23,159 bases of DNA, taken from IMG/VR virus record IMGVR_UViG_3300044302_000999, positions 1 through 23,159 of that record. One strand, 5' to 3'. The notes below the pieces were generated by a model, which ran no database searches, was not told the DNA's origin, and saw only the letters and a program-made list of their open reading frames with translations. Shown here piece after piece: positions 15,601 to 23,159 of the stretch. Made by a program: the position numbers and the translations under genes. Source of the stretch: a virus. The number at the start of each line of letters is the position of its first letter. The first letter of the stretch is position 1.

Positions 15601-17157
15601 TCTAGTGAAACAGCGTTAAACTTGAATACTAACCTATCAAAAGGTATAAGTGATTTCGTTAAGAAATGGCCTGTAGCTAGACTACTTTTCTGGTTCCCTA
15701 AAACACAAGCAAATATGATGGAACTAACTGGTAAATATTTACCTGGTCCTACAGCTCATTATGCGAATGAATTGCATCTATTATCAAGAGGTTGGCGAGA
15801 TTGGAAAAATGGATTAGGATGGGTAGAAAGTTACGATACATTGCTAAAGGAGAATCCAAATGGATTAAGAGAGTTTTTAGCTAGAAGAGGAATAAAGTCT
15901 GGTGATCCAAATGTTAAAGCTAAATTCGCATCGATAGCATCTGAAATAAGAGGACGACAAATTGCTGGTGGTTTCGTAATCCTTGGTACTAATAACTTAG
16001 TTGCTAATAATATGATAAGAGGTAATGGCCATTGGGATCCGCGTAGACAAGAGCTAAGAAGACGTACAGGTTGGCAGCCTATGACATATTATGATCCTAT
16101 TTTTAAAAAGTGGAGAGATTATTCATGGATGGGTCCAATAGCTAGAATTATAGCAGCTAACGTTGATTTATGGGATAATTTTGATGGTATAAGTACTAAA
16201 CGATTTGAGCAATGGCAGTTAAAATTAGGAACTGTACTATCTGCATCTATTATTAATGAAACTGCTTTACGAGATATAGAACCAATACAAGCTCTAATAG
16301 CTGGAGATTATAAGAAACTAAATAGGTTTATAGCTAGTAATGTAATCAACCCTCTTGTACCTCTAACAGGACTTAGAAGAGATATGGGTAAGATAATATC
16401 ACCTGAATTAGATGCACATAATCAGAGTATATTAGAGTATACAAGATCTAATAATAAATGGCTAAATGCTATTGATAAAGCTAATGCACAGGCTAAAAAA
16501 ATAAATCCATTTACTAATAAAGAACTAGGATATGCAGAGAATTTTTGGACTAGAGTTGCTAATGTAGCAAAAACTCCATTAAAAAGCCATGATAAACAAA
16601 CTGATATTGAAGAATGGCTAACAGAAATAGAGTATGATCTTTTTACAAAATTAACTAGTCCTAGGGGTTTAAAATTAAGTGTTGAGCAACAAGAAGCTAT
16701 TTTAGCTAAAATAGGTGAAGGTGGCCTTCCAAAAAGTGAGGGAGGTTATGGAGATAAAGATTCATATCAGTCGCAACTAAGAGAAATCATGAATAAAGCT
16801 AATAGAATAAAAATCACTTCTAAAACTGGTGAGGAAATAACAGGCTTTATAAATGTCATGAAATATCATAGAGCAAATTCGGTACAAGTTGGACAGAAAA
16901 AGCTGGATTATGAGTCCCAGTACAAACAATATTATGGGGTTATAACTGATTTAGATAAAGTTTTAAAATATCAGATAGAAAGAGCTTGGGGTAGAATAGC
17001 ACGCGAAGGAGATCCATTATTCTTGGATATTCTGCAGCTGGATGCAACAGCTCCTATATTACAGGACTTAATAAAACAAGGACGCCGTGAAGAGGCTGAT
17101 CTGAGAAAGATAGAACTAAATAAAAACCGACAGAACATTCTAGAACTCAACAAATAA
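12658..17157 (+). CDS. Large internal core protein, T7 gp16-like
   Basis: The 1499-residue product is the largest in the window (T7 gp16 is 1318). Residues 1-105 are acidic and disordered, with a short TEQPKQTEQPEQTDT repeat. Hydrophobic segments lie near residues 165-190, 220-250 (IIVPSLVGGWLIKGG) and 355-375, and another near 1100 (GGFVILGTNNLVANNMI), which may insert in the host membrane. The middle and C-terminal half is helical, with WPVARLLFWFPKTQANMMEL near 1005-1025, a gp16-type region. Unlike T7 gp16, no lytic transglycosylase domain is visible at the N-terminus. Role: inner-membrane part of the ejection channel. The start is 4 nt after the gp15-like stop. Confidence 0.82.
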   Translation: MADFLFPDDELTDKDDETIGVDEELLKKILESRQKDESVQEESGETQQNTQITTGETEQPKQTEQPEQTDTQPSAIEPESPEVPDQEVSTAITPEVVDDDDSAKSKFKNRWTEFTAINNQFPNKSGEEFERALDEWSFKYNNKSYEDYKLEQSNKSLQRHALEHTGKTAYNILAGTTDFAVNTLNLGGDIINWSTRGPIGGHIPDIPDIPKMPMVGGEGYQVVRGASEIIVPSLVGGWLIKGGVATYHAGRVSLGSKAALPKLTAIGQKISKKPVYKFIAENTLDAGVSVGVDFIASTPSAHDNPLYQGQTLTGKIKRFSAKDNWLPNWFGFLPDNAVVQNGDDPADVRAAHITEGFYLHWAITSVRAGGMLWGLSKTNEVIQPVTKANKKYRITNTSDKFDTQVFDENNPLSDAVLRELARVDEAYDLLGKAELELNPSYIKNPPKKAITGLTEGIDIDAQAVTPKGRGGITGAQIDAARIADNIDTYADGNIRTVIDEYTRKIGLTLENLTDQQIVKKLAKEIENIGPFDAKTTLGTLIPESKIDKAAATLAEILVDPRMNAGDLKKVVNEFKDTTELGVKKLTNIGNKAAIKAVDYLQKTINDFNFEKARGLLVTSEAGELSTIANATMELPTGHPAIPRALERMIDRTKLLMAEVEFAKFENNLRTKHLSAFKGAIEKNIPEDILKIKTEIRQSLRKPLRNRLQEIENYTNELKAISEVNPEWLKPMIAAWATSGGNVDTLHKLNANIKGRLGVFAKAFHAGDTNTQSIIVEQLQGISFNNMLSAPSTISHATIGNLTGLASSPITKMLGSGANFKNMQRTWVQYTGFRDAFSHGLDYMGQMYKRAAKNDPVGVGSLMRDDLHVRKAFELQELEAYAKLMAKQGDYGPQTLLGIYADLHELAQTPWLKYGTNSMIGLDGFNRAMIATATARGEAWDDMIREGVEVTKGELKRRGDIIYNKMFDKDTGLLTDEAVEFMSSETALNLNTNLSKGISDFVKKWPVARLLFWFPKTQANMMELTGKYLPGPTAHYANELHLLSRGWRDWKNGLGWVESYDTLLKENPNGLREFLARRGIKSGDPNVKAKFASIASEIRGRQIAGGFVILGTNNLVANNMIRGNGHWDPRRQELRRRTGWQPMTYYDPIFKKWRDYSWMGPIARIIAANVDLWDNFDGISTKRFEQWQLKLGTVLSASIINETALRDIEPIQALIAGDYKKLNRFIASNVINPLVPLTGLRRDMGKIISPELDAHNQSILEYTRSNNKWLNAIDKANAQAKKINPFTNKELGYAENFWTRVANVAKTPLKSHDKQTDIEEWLTEIEYDLFTKLTSPRGLKLSVEQQEAILAKIGEGGLPKSEGGYGDKDSYQSQLREIMNKANRIKITSKTGEEITGFINVMKYHRANSVQVGQKKLDYESQYKQYYGVITDLDKVLKYQIERAWGRIAREGDPLFLDILQLDATAPILQDLIKQGRREEADLRKIELNKNRQNILELNK

Positions 17158-17163
17158 AATAAC

Positions 17164-18492
17164 ATGGCACTTCCTCCAATTGAATATACAGGTAATGGTT
17201 CAAATACAGATTTTACATTTGCATTTGGCTATTTAAAAGAAGCTGACATTTTAGTTTATGTCTGGAGTGGTTCAGCTTGGGCTTTAAAAACAACACCCAC
17301 ACATTATACTTTTCATAATCCTACAACAATTAGGTTTACGGCAGGTAATATACCAGGATCTACACCAGTAGATAGTTCTGGTAAAAATATAAGAATAACT
17401 AGATCTACTGATTATAATAATATTAGTCATACATTTAATGCTGGTACACCTTTAGCAGCAGGTGATTTAAATACTAATTTTGACCAAGCATTAAAATGTT
17501 TACAAGATCTACAAGGCAGTATACTTAGTGGAGCTATAACTGGTACTCCTGGCGCTACAGGTGCTACAGGTGCTACTGGACCAGCAGGACCAGCAGGTGC
17601 AACAGGAGCTACAGGAGCTACAGGATCAACTGGAGCTGCAGGTGCAACTGGTGCTACTGGTGCCACAGGAGCCACTGGAGGTACTGGACCAGCAGGACCG
17701 GCAGGACCTACAGGACCAGCAGGTACAGGTATTACAACAGATGCACAAAGTAATACAGTAGCTGGTACGAATGCTGGTGATAGTTTTACAGGTACTAGTG
17801 CTACACATAACAGTTTATATGGTGCTAATTCAGGTACTGCAATTACTACTGGAGATTATAATACATCAATAGGTTCTGGTTCTTTAATTACTATTAGTAC
17901 AGGATCTAATTCATCCGCTCTTGGTTATCAAAGTTTAGCTGTGGCAACAGGTTCAGGTAATACTGGATTAGGTTATCAAGCAGGTAAATCGATCAGTTCA
18001 GGTGATAATAATATATGTATTGGACAAGGCGCAGGTGAAGCTGGAAGTCCTTCAGGTGCTATTACAACAGCTAGTAATAAAGTTGTTATAGGTAATAATA
18101 GTATTACTGATTTTTATTGTGCTGATACTTCTATATCATCTTCTGATGAACGAGATAAAGCAGATGTAACTTCATTTGATCATGGTTTAGAATGGATTAA
18201 AAAATTAAAACCAGTAACTTATCGTTGGGATAAAAGAGCTTGGTATGCATCTAATAGACCTGATGGAAGTAAAAAACGTACTAAATTACATATAGGTTTC
18301 TTAGCACAAGAAGCTTTAGAAGTTGAAAAAGAATTTGGATATGGCAAAACAAAAGATGATATGTTAATTGCTAATCTAAATGAAGATGAAAGTGCATTCG
18401 GACTTAAGTATGAACGACTTGTTCCTGTTTTGGTAAATGCTATTAAAGAGCTATCTGCTAAAGTAGAGAAATTAGAGGCGTTACAAAAATGA
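17164..18492 (+). CDS. Tail fibre: T7 gp17-type adaptor, collagen-like stalk, S74 chaperone
   Basis: The 442-residue product has four parts. Residues 1-115 match the T7 gp17 N-terminal adaptor that docks fibres to the tail ([19 protein letters not shown] at 7-25, and [14 protein letters not shown] with [10 protein letters not shown] before residue 110). Residues 127-186 are 20 uninterrupted Gly-X-Y triplets, a collagen-like trimer stalk. Residues 190-326 repeat TG-N-x-(S/G)-x-(A/G)-x-G-Y-Q type turns similar to trimeric head repeats. Residues 327-442 are a peptidase S74 intramolecular chaperone, with SDERDKAD at 327-334 (Ser-Asp at the predicted self-cleavage site), then [21 protein letters not shown] and a C-terminal coiled coil. 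The domain trims itself after trimer folding. Stop and next start overlap (ATGA). Confidence 0.93.
   Translation: MALPPIEYTGNGSNTDFTFAFGYLKEADILVYVWSGSAWALKTTPTHYTFHNPTTIRFTAGNIPGSTPVDSSGKNIRITRSTDYNNISHTFNAGTPLAAGDLNTNFDQALKCLQDLQGSILSGAITGTPGATGATGATGPAGPAGATGATGATGSTGAAGATGATGATGATGGTGPAGPAGPTGPAGTGITTDAQSNTVAGTNAGDSFTGTSATHNSLYGANSGTAITTGDYNTSIGSGSLITISTGSNSSALGYQSLAVATGSGNTGLGYQAGKSISSGDNNICIGQGAGEAGSPSGAITTASNKVVIGNNSITDFYCADTSISSSDERDKADVTSFDHGLEWIKKLKPVTYRWDKRAWYASNRPDGSKKRTKLHIGFLAQEALEVEKEFGYGKTKDDMLIANLNEDESAFGLKYERLVPVLVNAIKELSAKVEKLEALQK
17542..17721 (+). repeat. Collagen-like Gly-X-Y repeat tract
   Basis: Twenty 9-nt units encode GAT, GPA, GST, GPT and similar triplets without a break. 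Codons for Gly vary (GGT, GGA, GGC), so the DNA repeat is imperfect and selection acts on the protein pattern. Such tracts can change length by slippage, altering fibre length. Confidence 0.9.
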
Positions 18493-21005
18493 CTAATGTT
18501 ATAATAAAAGCAGCCGATGGTACTGGTTCATGTCAATTACATCATAATACAGATAAAAAATTAGAAACTACTGCTACTGGAGTTACTGTTACAGGCACAG
18601 CTGCAGCTACTACATTTGAAGGTAATTTAACTGGTAATGTTACAGGAAATGTGTCTGGTTCTTCAGGTAGTGTAAGTGGTAATGCAGCTACAGCAACAGC
18701 ATTACAAACTGCAAGGACTATAGGAGGAGTATCATTTGATGGAACTTCAAATATAACTCTTCCTGGTGTAAATGCAGCAGGTAATCAGAATACCACTGGG
18801 AATGCAGCTACTGCTACAGCATTAGAAACTTCTAGAAATATAGGTGGTGTAGCTTTCGATGGAACTAGTAGTATCAATTTACCTGGAGTTAATACTGGAG
18901 GTACTCAAGATACTTCTGGTAATTCAGCTACAGCAACTGCTTTAGAAACTTCTAGAAATATAGGTGGCGTAGCTTTTGACGGTACTAGTAGTATAAATTT
19001 ACCTGGGGTTAATACTGCAGGGAATCAGAATACATCAGGCAATGCAGGCACAGCAACAGCTTTAGAAACACCTAGAAGTATCGGTGGGGTTTCTTTTGAC
19101 GGTACTAGTAGTATTAATCTACCTGGAGTTAATACTGCGGGTAATCAAAATACATCAGCTAATGCTGGTACAGCAACAGCTTTACAAACACCTAGAACTA
19201 TTAATGGTGTATCTTTTGATGGTACAGGTAATATAACTGTAGCTGATTCGACCAAAATGCCTTTAGCAGGCGGTACTTTCACTGGTGATATAACTTTTGA
19301 TAATGCTACTCATGCTGGAGATGATTTGGCATGGGATATGTCAGATAAAGCTCTAGAGTTTAATGATAGCGTTAAAGCTACATTTGGTGATAGTAGTGAT
19401 CTAGAAATCTATCATAATAGTCATTCATATATAGATAATAATACAAGTCATCTTTATATTAGAAATAATGTAGATGATGATGACGGTGGTAATATTTATA
19501 TACAAGCCAAATCAGGTGAAAATAGTATTGTTATAAACGATGATGAAGGTGTTAATCTCTATTATGATTCTGCTCATAAAGCAGGTACAACTGCGACAGG
19601 ATTCCAAGTAGTTGGTGTATGTGCTGCAACCTCTTATTCAGGTGATGGTTCAGGATTATCAGGAGTTACCGGTACTGTTTTTGATGATAATAATATTATA
19701 AACGATCTATCTAATTTAGCTTTAAAAATAAGTAATTTAGAAAATTCTACTAAATATAATACTAATTCTACTTATGTAGACACATATCAAGATAGTGCTG
19801 GTGTGGCTTCTTTTACAAACTGTGCTAGAGATTCAAGTGGTGAATATATAGCATCAGTTGTTGATGCTAATGTAACATTCGATTGGAGTGGCTCAGGTGC
19901 ACATGATCAACCAGCATTAATTGGTATTAACCCTCATAATATTGTATCTAGTTCTGGAGCAACAGGTGGTTGGTCTAATGATAGATGTAAAGTATCTAAT
20001 AATGTTGAAGATAATTACCTTGCTTGTTATCCTAATTTTTATTTCGATTTAGAACATGATTTTACTCATTATTCACGTTGCGAAGTAAATTCTAGTAATG
20101 CTTCTGCAGCTGGTGGAGGTTATCAAACAATAGGAATATTAGTAGATAGAGGTACAGAAGCTACAGCAGGTAAAGATCCACAATGGAATGGTTCTTCTAT
20201 TTTTAGAAATGCATCCATTTCGGGTTGGAATACTTATTTAAGGAATTTAGCACATACTAATTTAGACGACACAGTTTATACTTCAGCATATGCCACTCAA
20301 CGTACTAGTGATAGTTTTGCTAATCATGCTAGTAATACAGGGAATAGTTCCACTACAACTATAAATATGTCAAGTGATAGTGGTAATGGTACGTTTGCTA
20401 AATTATATTGGAATAGTGGTGATCATACTAATTCTCGTGGTATTAAAGTTACTTATGATAAATCTGCTAATACATTGACTGGTATTTGGGTAGGTAATAG
20501 TAATTCCGCATGTACAGGTTCACCAACTTTAAGTATTACTAATGTACCAACTAGTGGACGTGTTTTAGTTTTACAAGGTGCTGTACATACTGGTGGTGGG
20601 GTTAGTGCAAATTATTGTACTATATCTAACACTGGTTATGCAGAGAGTAATGGTACAGTAAGTAGTACAACAACTAATGCAACTGGTAATTATATAAGTA
20701 ATGCAATAACTGCAGCTTCTACTATTACTAAAATGGGTGCTGTAATAACTTATACAGATGCTTCAGGAACAAATACATTAAATACAGATATTAAATTATA
20801 TTTATCTTCTGATGGTGGTTCTAATTGGACACAAGCAACTCTTGCAGCATTACCAGATTTTTCAACTGGAATTAAGCAAGCTAAAGCTAATGATGTAACA
20901 ATAGCAACTGCTCAAGGTACTAGTTTAAAATATAAAATAGAATTTGCTAATCAATCTGCAGGTTCAAAAGTGGCACGTATAAATGGTGTATCACTTCAAT
21001 TCTAA
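18489..21005 (+). CDS. Repeat-containing tail fibre protein, 838 aa
   Basis: It starts in an ATGA overlap with the adaptor fibre. Residues 1-40 hold a short beta module ([19 protein letters not shown]). Residues 66-225 are four 40-residue repeats plus a partial fifth, each with ATAL-x-T-x-R-x-I-x-G-V-x-FDGT and LPGVN, like phage tail-fibre repeats. A second beta module ([16 protein letters not shown]) lies near 355-370, then a short coiled coil near 397-420 ([17 protein letters not shown]). The C-terminal half is Ser/Thr/Gly/Asn-rich and ends in a beta domain ([18 protein letters not shown] near 775), the likely receptor-binding end. It lacks a gp17-type adaptor, so it should attach through the upstream fibre or another protein. 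Confidence 0.88.
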   Translation: MTNVIIKAADGTGSCQLHHNTDKKLETTATGVTVTGTAAATTFEGNLTGNVTGNVSGSSGSVSGNAATATALQTARTIGGVSFDGTSNITLPGVNAAGNQNTTGNAATATALETSRNIGGVAFDGTSSINLPGVNTGGTQDTSGNSATATALETSRNIGGVAFDGTSSINLPGVNTAGNQNTSGNAGTATALETPRSIGGVSFDGTSSINLPGVNTAGNQNTSANAGTATALQTPRTINGVSFDGTGNITVADSTKMPLAGGTFTGDITFDNATHAGDDLAWDMSDKALEFNDSVKATFGDSSDLEIYHNSHSYIDNNTSHLYIRNNVDDDDGGNIYIQAKSGENSIVINDDEGVNLYYDSAHKAGTTATGFQVVGVCAATSYSGDGSGLSGVTGTVFDDNNIINDLSNLALKISNLENSTKYNTNSTYVDTYQDSAGVASFTNCARDSSGEYIASVVDANVTFDWSGSGAHDQPALIGINPHNIVSSSGATGGWSNDRCKVSNNVEDNYLACYPNFYFDLEHDFTHYSRCEVNSSNASAAGGGYQTIGILVDRGTEATAGKDPQWNGSSIFRNASISGWNTYLRNLAHTNLDDTVYTSAYATQRTSDSFANHASNTGNSSTTTINMSSDSGNGTFAKLYWNSGDHTNSRGIKVTYDKSANTLTGIWVGNSNSACTGSPTLSITNVPTSGRVLVLQGAVHTGGGVSANYCTISNTGYAESNGTVSSTTTNATGNYISNAITAASTITKMGAVITYTDASGTNTLNTDIKLYLSSDGGSNWTQATLAALPDFSTGIKQAKANDVTIATAQGTSLKYKIEFANQSAGSKVARINGVSLQF
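18684..19253 (+). repeat. 120-nt tandem repeat within the fibre gene
   Basis: Four full 120-nt units start at 18684, 18804, 18924 and 19044; a partial fifth runs from 19164. Units 2 and 3 are nearly identical in protein ([20 protein letters not shown] in both) but differ at silent positions. This implies duplication followed by drift, and possible length variation among relatives. Confidence 0.9.
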
Positions 21006-21028
21006 ATAAATAAAAAGAGGAATTTTAA

Positions 21029-21424
21029 ATGGCAGCAACAGTTATAGCAATCACTAAAGGAAGATATTCAGAAGAAGTTACAGGTACCTTTGATGGTGCT
21101 GATGTTTGGGGTACTGGTGCATTAAATTTACCCAAAGGAACTACTGCTCAAAGAACAGCTTCTCCTGAAACAGGTGATATGCGTTATAATACTACAACAA
21201 ATGAATTCGAAGGTTACTCAGGAGCATCCCCTGCTTGGGGAGGTTTAGGTGGCGGAGGAGCTACTGGAGCTAGCAGTAATGCTGTATTCTGGGAAAACGA
21301 TCAGAATGTCACCGCCAATTATACTATAACAAATGGTAAAAATGCAGGAACATTTGGTCCTGTTACAGTAGATGCTGGGGTCACAGTAACTGTGGGCGCT
21401 GGTGAAACATGGACAATTGTATAA
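21029..21424 (+). CDS. Short tail fibre-like protein, 131 aa
   Basis: ATG at 21029 lies 8 nt after AGAGGA (21015-21020). The 131-residue product has two recognisable fibre modules. The first is around LPKGTTAQRTASPETGDMRY with NEFEGYSGASPAWG (residues 34-70), found in many phage fibres. After a Gly-rich linker (71-82), the second runs from FWENDQNVTANYTI to VTVGAGETWTIV at the C-terminus, a small beta domain common as a fibre ending. Probable accessory piece of the receptor-binding apparatus. Confidence 0.78.
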   Translation: MAATVIAITKGRYSEEVTGTFDGADVWGTGALNLPKGTTAQRTASPETGDMRYNTTTNEFEGYSGASPAWGGLGGGGATGASSNAVFWENDQNVTANYTITNGKNAGTFGPVTVDAGVTVTVGAGETWTIV

Positions 21425-21427
21425 ATT

Positions 21428-22006
21428 ATGCCAATAGCAATAGACGGAAATGGTACCATTACAGGTATCTCAACAGGTGGCATAGATGTCACAGAATCTA
21501 TTACCGCACAATCGTTAGGTAATGGAGCAATAATTCAAATAGCACATGTACGTAAATCAGATACTTGGACTGGATCGACAGCAGAAGGTGCATTTAGTTC
21601 AATAATAACTGGATTAACTCAGTCTTTTACATGTAGTAGTGCATCGAATAAAGTTTTAATTTTAGGTTGCCTTCATGTCGAAAACCCTATTGGAGGTGGC
21701 TGGGGTGTTGGTGCTGTATTAACAGCTGATGGTAGTGATATAACTGCTTCAGCTGGAGATGCTAGAGGTAGTAATAGAGTTCGAGTGACTGGGCATATGC
21801 CAACAGGATACTTAGGCGGCCCATTACAAATTGAATATCTTCATTCTCCATCTTCTACAAGTGCAGTTACATATGGAGTGAAACTTTGGAACGGCCATAC
21901 ATCTACACAAACGCTGGCTTTAAATCATGGTACTTCCTGGTCTTCAGATGTAAATAATGACTATACTTGTGCTTCAAGCTTTACATTTATGGAGGTAGTA
22001 GCATGA
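21428..22006 (+). CDS. Fibre-like or tail appendage protein, 192 aa
   Basis: ATG at 21428 follows the previous stop by 3 nt. The opening MPIAIDGNGTITGISTGGID is a usual start for marine phage appendage proteins. Residues 35-192 form a strand-rich domain ending SSFTFMEVVA, which resembles C-terminal beta-sandwich domains of fibres. No enzymatic motif was seen. The stop overlaps the next start (ATGA at 22003-22006). Confidence 0.72.
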   Translation: MPIAIDGNGTITGISTGGIDVTESITAQSLGNGAIIQIAHVRKSDTWTGSTAEGAFSSIITGLTQSFTCSSASNKVLILGCLHVENPIGGGWGVGAVLTADGSDITASAGDARGSNRVRVTGHMPTGYLGGPLQIEYLHSPSSTSAVTYGVKLWNGHTSTQTLALNHGTSWSSDVNNDYTCASSFTFMEVVA

Positions 22007-22512
22007 GTAACGTAAAACTCGTACATAGTACTGGAAATGGAACAAGTATAGCTGCACCAGCTGCTAATCCATCTTCTAATATAACTTTAAAAGTACCATC
22101 AACAACTGGATCAGCAGGTCAAGTTCTTAAAGTTGCTTCTGCTAATCACAGTGCAACAAATGCAGAACTTGAATGGGGTACAGGAGGTATCACTGCAGCA
22201 AATGATGGAGTTGTAAAGGCATGGGTCAATTTTAACGGTACAGGTACTGTTGCAATAAGAGATCATTTAAATGTCAGTTCTATAACTGATAATCATACTG
22301 GAACTTATACTGCAAATTTTACTACTAGTTTTGCAACTGTTAACTATGTTGCTCTTGTTTCATCTGGACATTCTGGTAATAGTTCAGCTCCAAGAGGTTT
22401 TGAAACTGCTTATAATTATGCAACTGGTTCTGTAAAATTTGATTTTAGAGATGATACTGGTAATGAAGCAGATCCTCAAGTTGCTTGTTTATTATGCATA
22501 GGAGATCAATGA
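22003..22512 (+). CDS. Fibre-like protein with KAWVNFNGTG domain, 169 aa
   Basis: The start at ATG 22003 is chosen because GGAGG (21991-21995) precedes it and it overlaps the previous stop; the frame extends 12 codons upstream but without support. Residues 1-60 form a repetitive leader (SNITLKVPSTTGSAGQVLKV). From residue 72 the segment KAWVNFNGTGTVAIRDHLNV followed by SSITDNHTGTYTANF is a very common C-terminal fibre domain in marine phages. The product ends in CLLCIGDQ. The next gene overlaps by ATGA. Confidence 0.77.
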   Translation: MSNVKLVHSTGNGTSIAAPAANPSSNITLKVPSTTGSAGQVLKVASANHSATNAELEWGTGGITAANDGVVKAWVNFNGTGTVAIRDHLNVSSITDNHTGTYTANFTTSFATVNYVALVSSGHSGNSSAPRGFETAYNYATGSVKFDFRDDTGNEADPQVACLLCIGDQ

Positions 22513-22916
22513 GTAAAATTATTTATACAGAACCATCTGGTTCAGTTTCAGTCATACATCCAACAGGAGATGTTAAAGATGCAATCAAAGATGTTCCTTC
22601 TGGTCTTTCATACGAAATAGTAGATGACAACAAAATCCCTACAGATCGTGAATTTAGAGGTGCTTGGACTATTAGCTCAGGTGCAGTTATAGAAGATGTA
22701 ACGAAAGCAAAAGTTATAGCTCATGGCAGAAGAAGAGATAAAAGATCTACTGAATTTAAACCTCATGATGATGTTATATCTTTGAATATCCCTGGATCAG
22801 ATGCTACTGCAGCTGAGACAGCTAGAGCTGCTATTCGTACAAAATACGCAACTATGCAAACAAATATTGATAATGCAACCAATATAGCTGGTATTAAAAC
22901 AGCTTTAGGAGGTTGA
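22509..22916 (+). CDS. Fibre-associated small protein, possibly fibre assembly, 135 aa
   Basis: ATG 22509 is preceded by GGAG (22501-22504) and overlaps the previous stop; an in-frame ATG upstream lies inside the preceding gene and is not preferred. The 135-residue product is mixed alpha/beta and charged, unlike the Ser/Thr-rich fibre genes around it. FRGAWTISSGAVIED followed by an Arg/Lys segment (AHGRRRDKRSTEFKPHDD) and a C-terminal helix resembles small proteins that sit beside fibre genes and may help fold or attach them. That role is inference from position. Confidence 0.68.
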   Translation: MSKIIYTEPSGSVSVIHPTGDVKDAIKDVPSGLSYEIVDDNKIPTDREFRGAWTISSGAVIEDVTKAKVIAHGRRRDKRSTEFKPHDDVISLNIPGSDATAAETARAAIRTKYATMQTNIDNATNIAGIKTALGG

Positions 22917-22917
22917 T

Positions 22918-23159
22918 ATGAGTACATTACAAGTAACAGATCTTACCCATGTAGGTAATACAGGTACATCTAATATTGTATTAGATAGTTCAGGTAACGC
23001 TACAATTAATGGTAACTTAACAGTAACAGGTACATCACCTGGGATTACACAAACAGTTGGTACTTGGACCCCTATTGATTCATCTGGAGCAGGTTTAACC
23101 TTTTCTTCTGCGACAGGTCACTATGTATTGACAGGTAAAATATGTACGGTATTTTGTCA
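22918..23159 (+). CDS. Fibre-like protein, 3' end beyond window
   Basis: ATG 22918 follows a strong AGGAGG (22907-22912) one base after the previous stop. Eighty residues are visible: a short beta module with SGNATINGNLTVTGTSPG, then TVGTWTPIDSSGAGLTFSSA and a strand. Both are usual for marine phage fibre or appendage proteins. The gene continues past the end of the window. Confidence 0.75.
   Translation, partial: MSTLQVTDLTHVGNTGTSNIVLDSSGNATINGNLTVTGTSPGITQTVGTWTPIDSSGAGLTFSSATGHYVLTGKICTVFC

Noticed and set aside
17427-17808. Pro/Val/Ala-repeat and Cys/Ser-repeat frames around the collagen tract
   Set aside because: They are by-products of reading the Gly-X-Y repeat in other frames.
18684-19253. 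Regular repeats as a possible CRISPR array
   Set aside because: Repeats are contiguous, 120 nt, in frame and coding; there are no spacers.
1-23159. tRNA genes, integrase or attachment site
   Set aside because: Reading through the gaps gave no cloverleaf-like sequence and no integrase; nearly all the DNA is structural coding sequence.

Overview
The window is a piece of a short-tailed, T7-like phage (podovirus) that infects marine picocyanobacteria. Three things support this. The structural genes run in T7 order: scaffold, major capsid, tail tube A, tail tube B, a gp13-like protein, gp14-, gp15- and gp16-like internal core proteins, then tail fibre. The block also carries photosynthesis genes, namely psbA (photosystem II D1) and hli (high-light-inducible protein). 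Finally, the DNA is AT-rich throughout, which fits a Prochlorococcus or low-GC Synechococcus host; the sequence alone does not decide which. Every supported gene is on the + strand. No tRNA, insertion sequence, integrase or CRISPR array was seen.

Layout. 1-745: 3' part of the scaffolding gene. 746-3609: an accessory island between scaffold and capsid. It holds psbA, a 32-residue lysine/alanine-rich peptide, hli, an 18-residue 'YRG' peptide behind a structured leader, a secreted outer-membrane-like protein, a possible 43-residue membrane/cysteine peptide that overlaps a terminator hairpin, and a 166-residue probable virion protein. 3610-5250: major capsid gene, then a small gene that reads as two frames split by a -1 shift, a 55-residue protein and a strong terminator. 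5251-17157: a tightly packed tail-tube and internal-core operon with 1- to 17-nt overlaps or 4- to 28-nt gaps. 17158-23159: a receptor-binding module. It starts with a T7-gp17-type fibre adaptor carrying a collagen-like stalk and an S74 chaperone, continues with a repeat-built 838-residue fibre, and ends with a chain of small fibre-like genes, mostly coupled by ATGA overlaps; the last one runs off the window.

How it fits together. The structural genes build the head, the short tail, the ejection apparatus and the adsorption fibres. psbA and hli would keep host photosystem II working during infection. The tiny genes around them are the least understood part: each sits in a leader or intergenic space that would usually be called empty. 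The most notable observations are the split gene behind the capsid, the abrupt base-composition change inside psbA, the shared hairpin plus T-rich plus AAACA leader in front of psbA and the 166-residue gene, and the short-peptide genes. Function calls rest on recognising protein families by eye; no database search was run.
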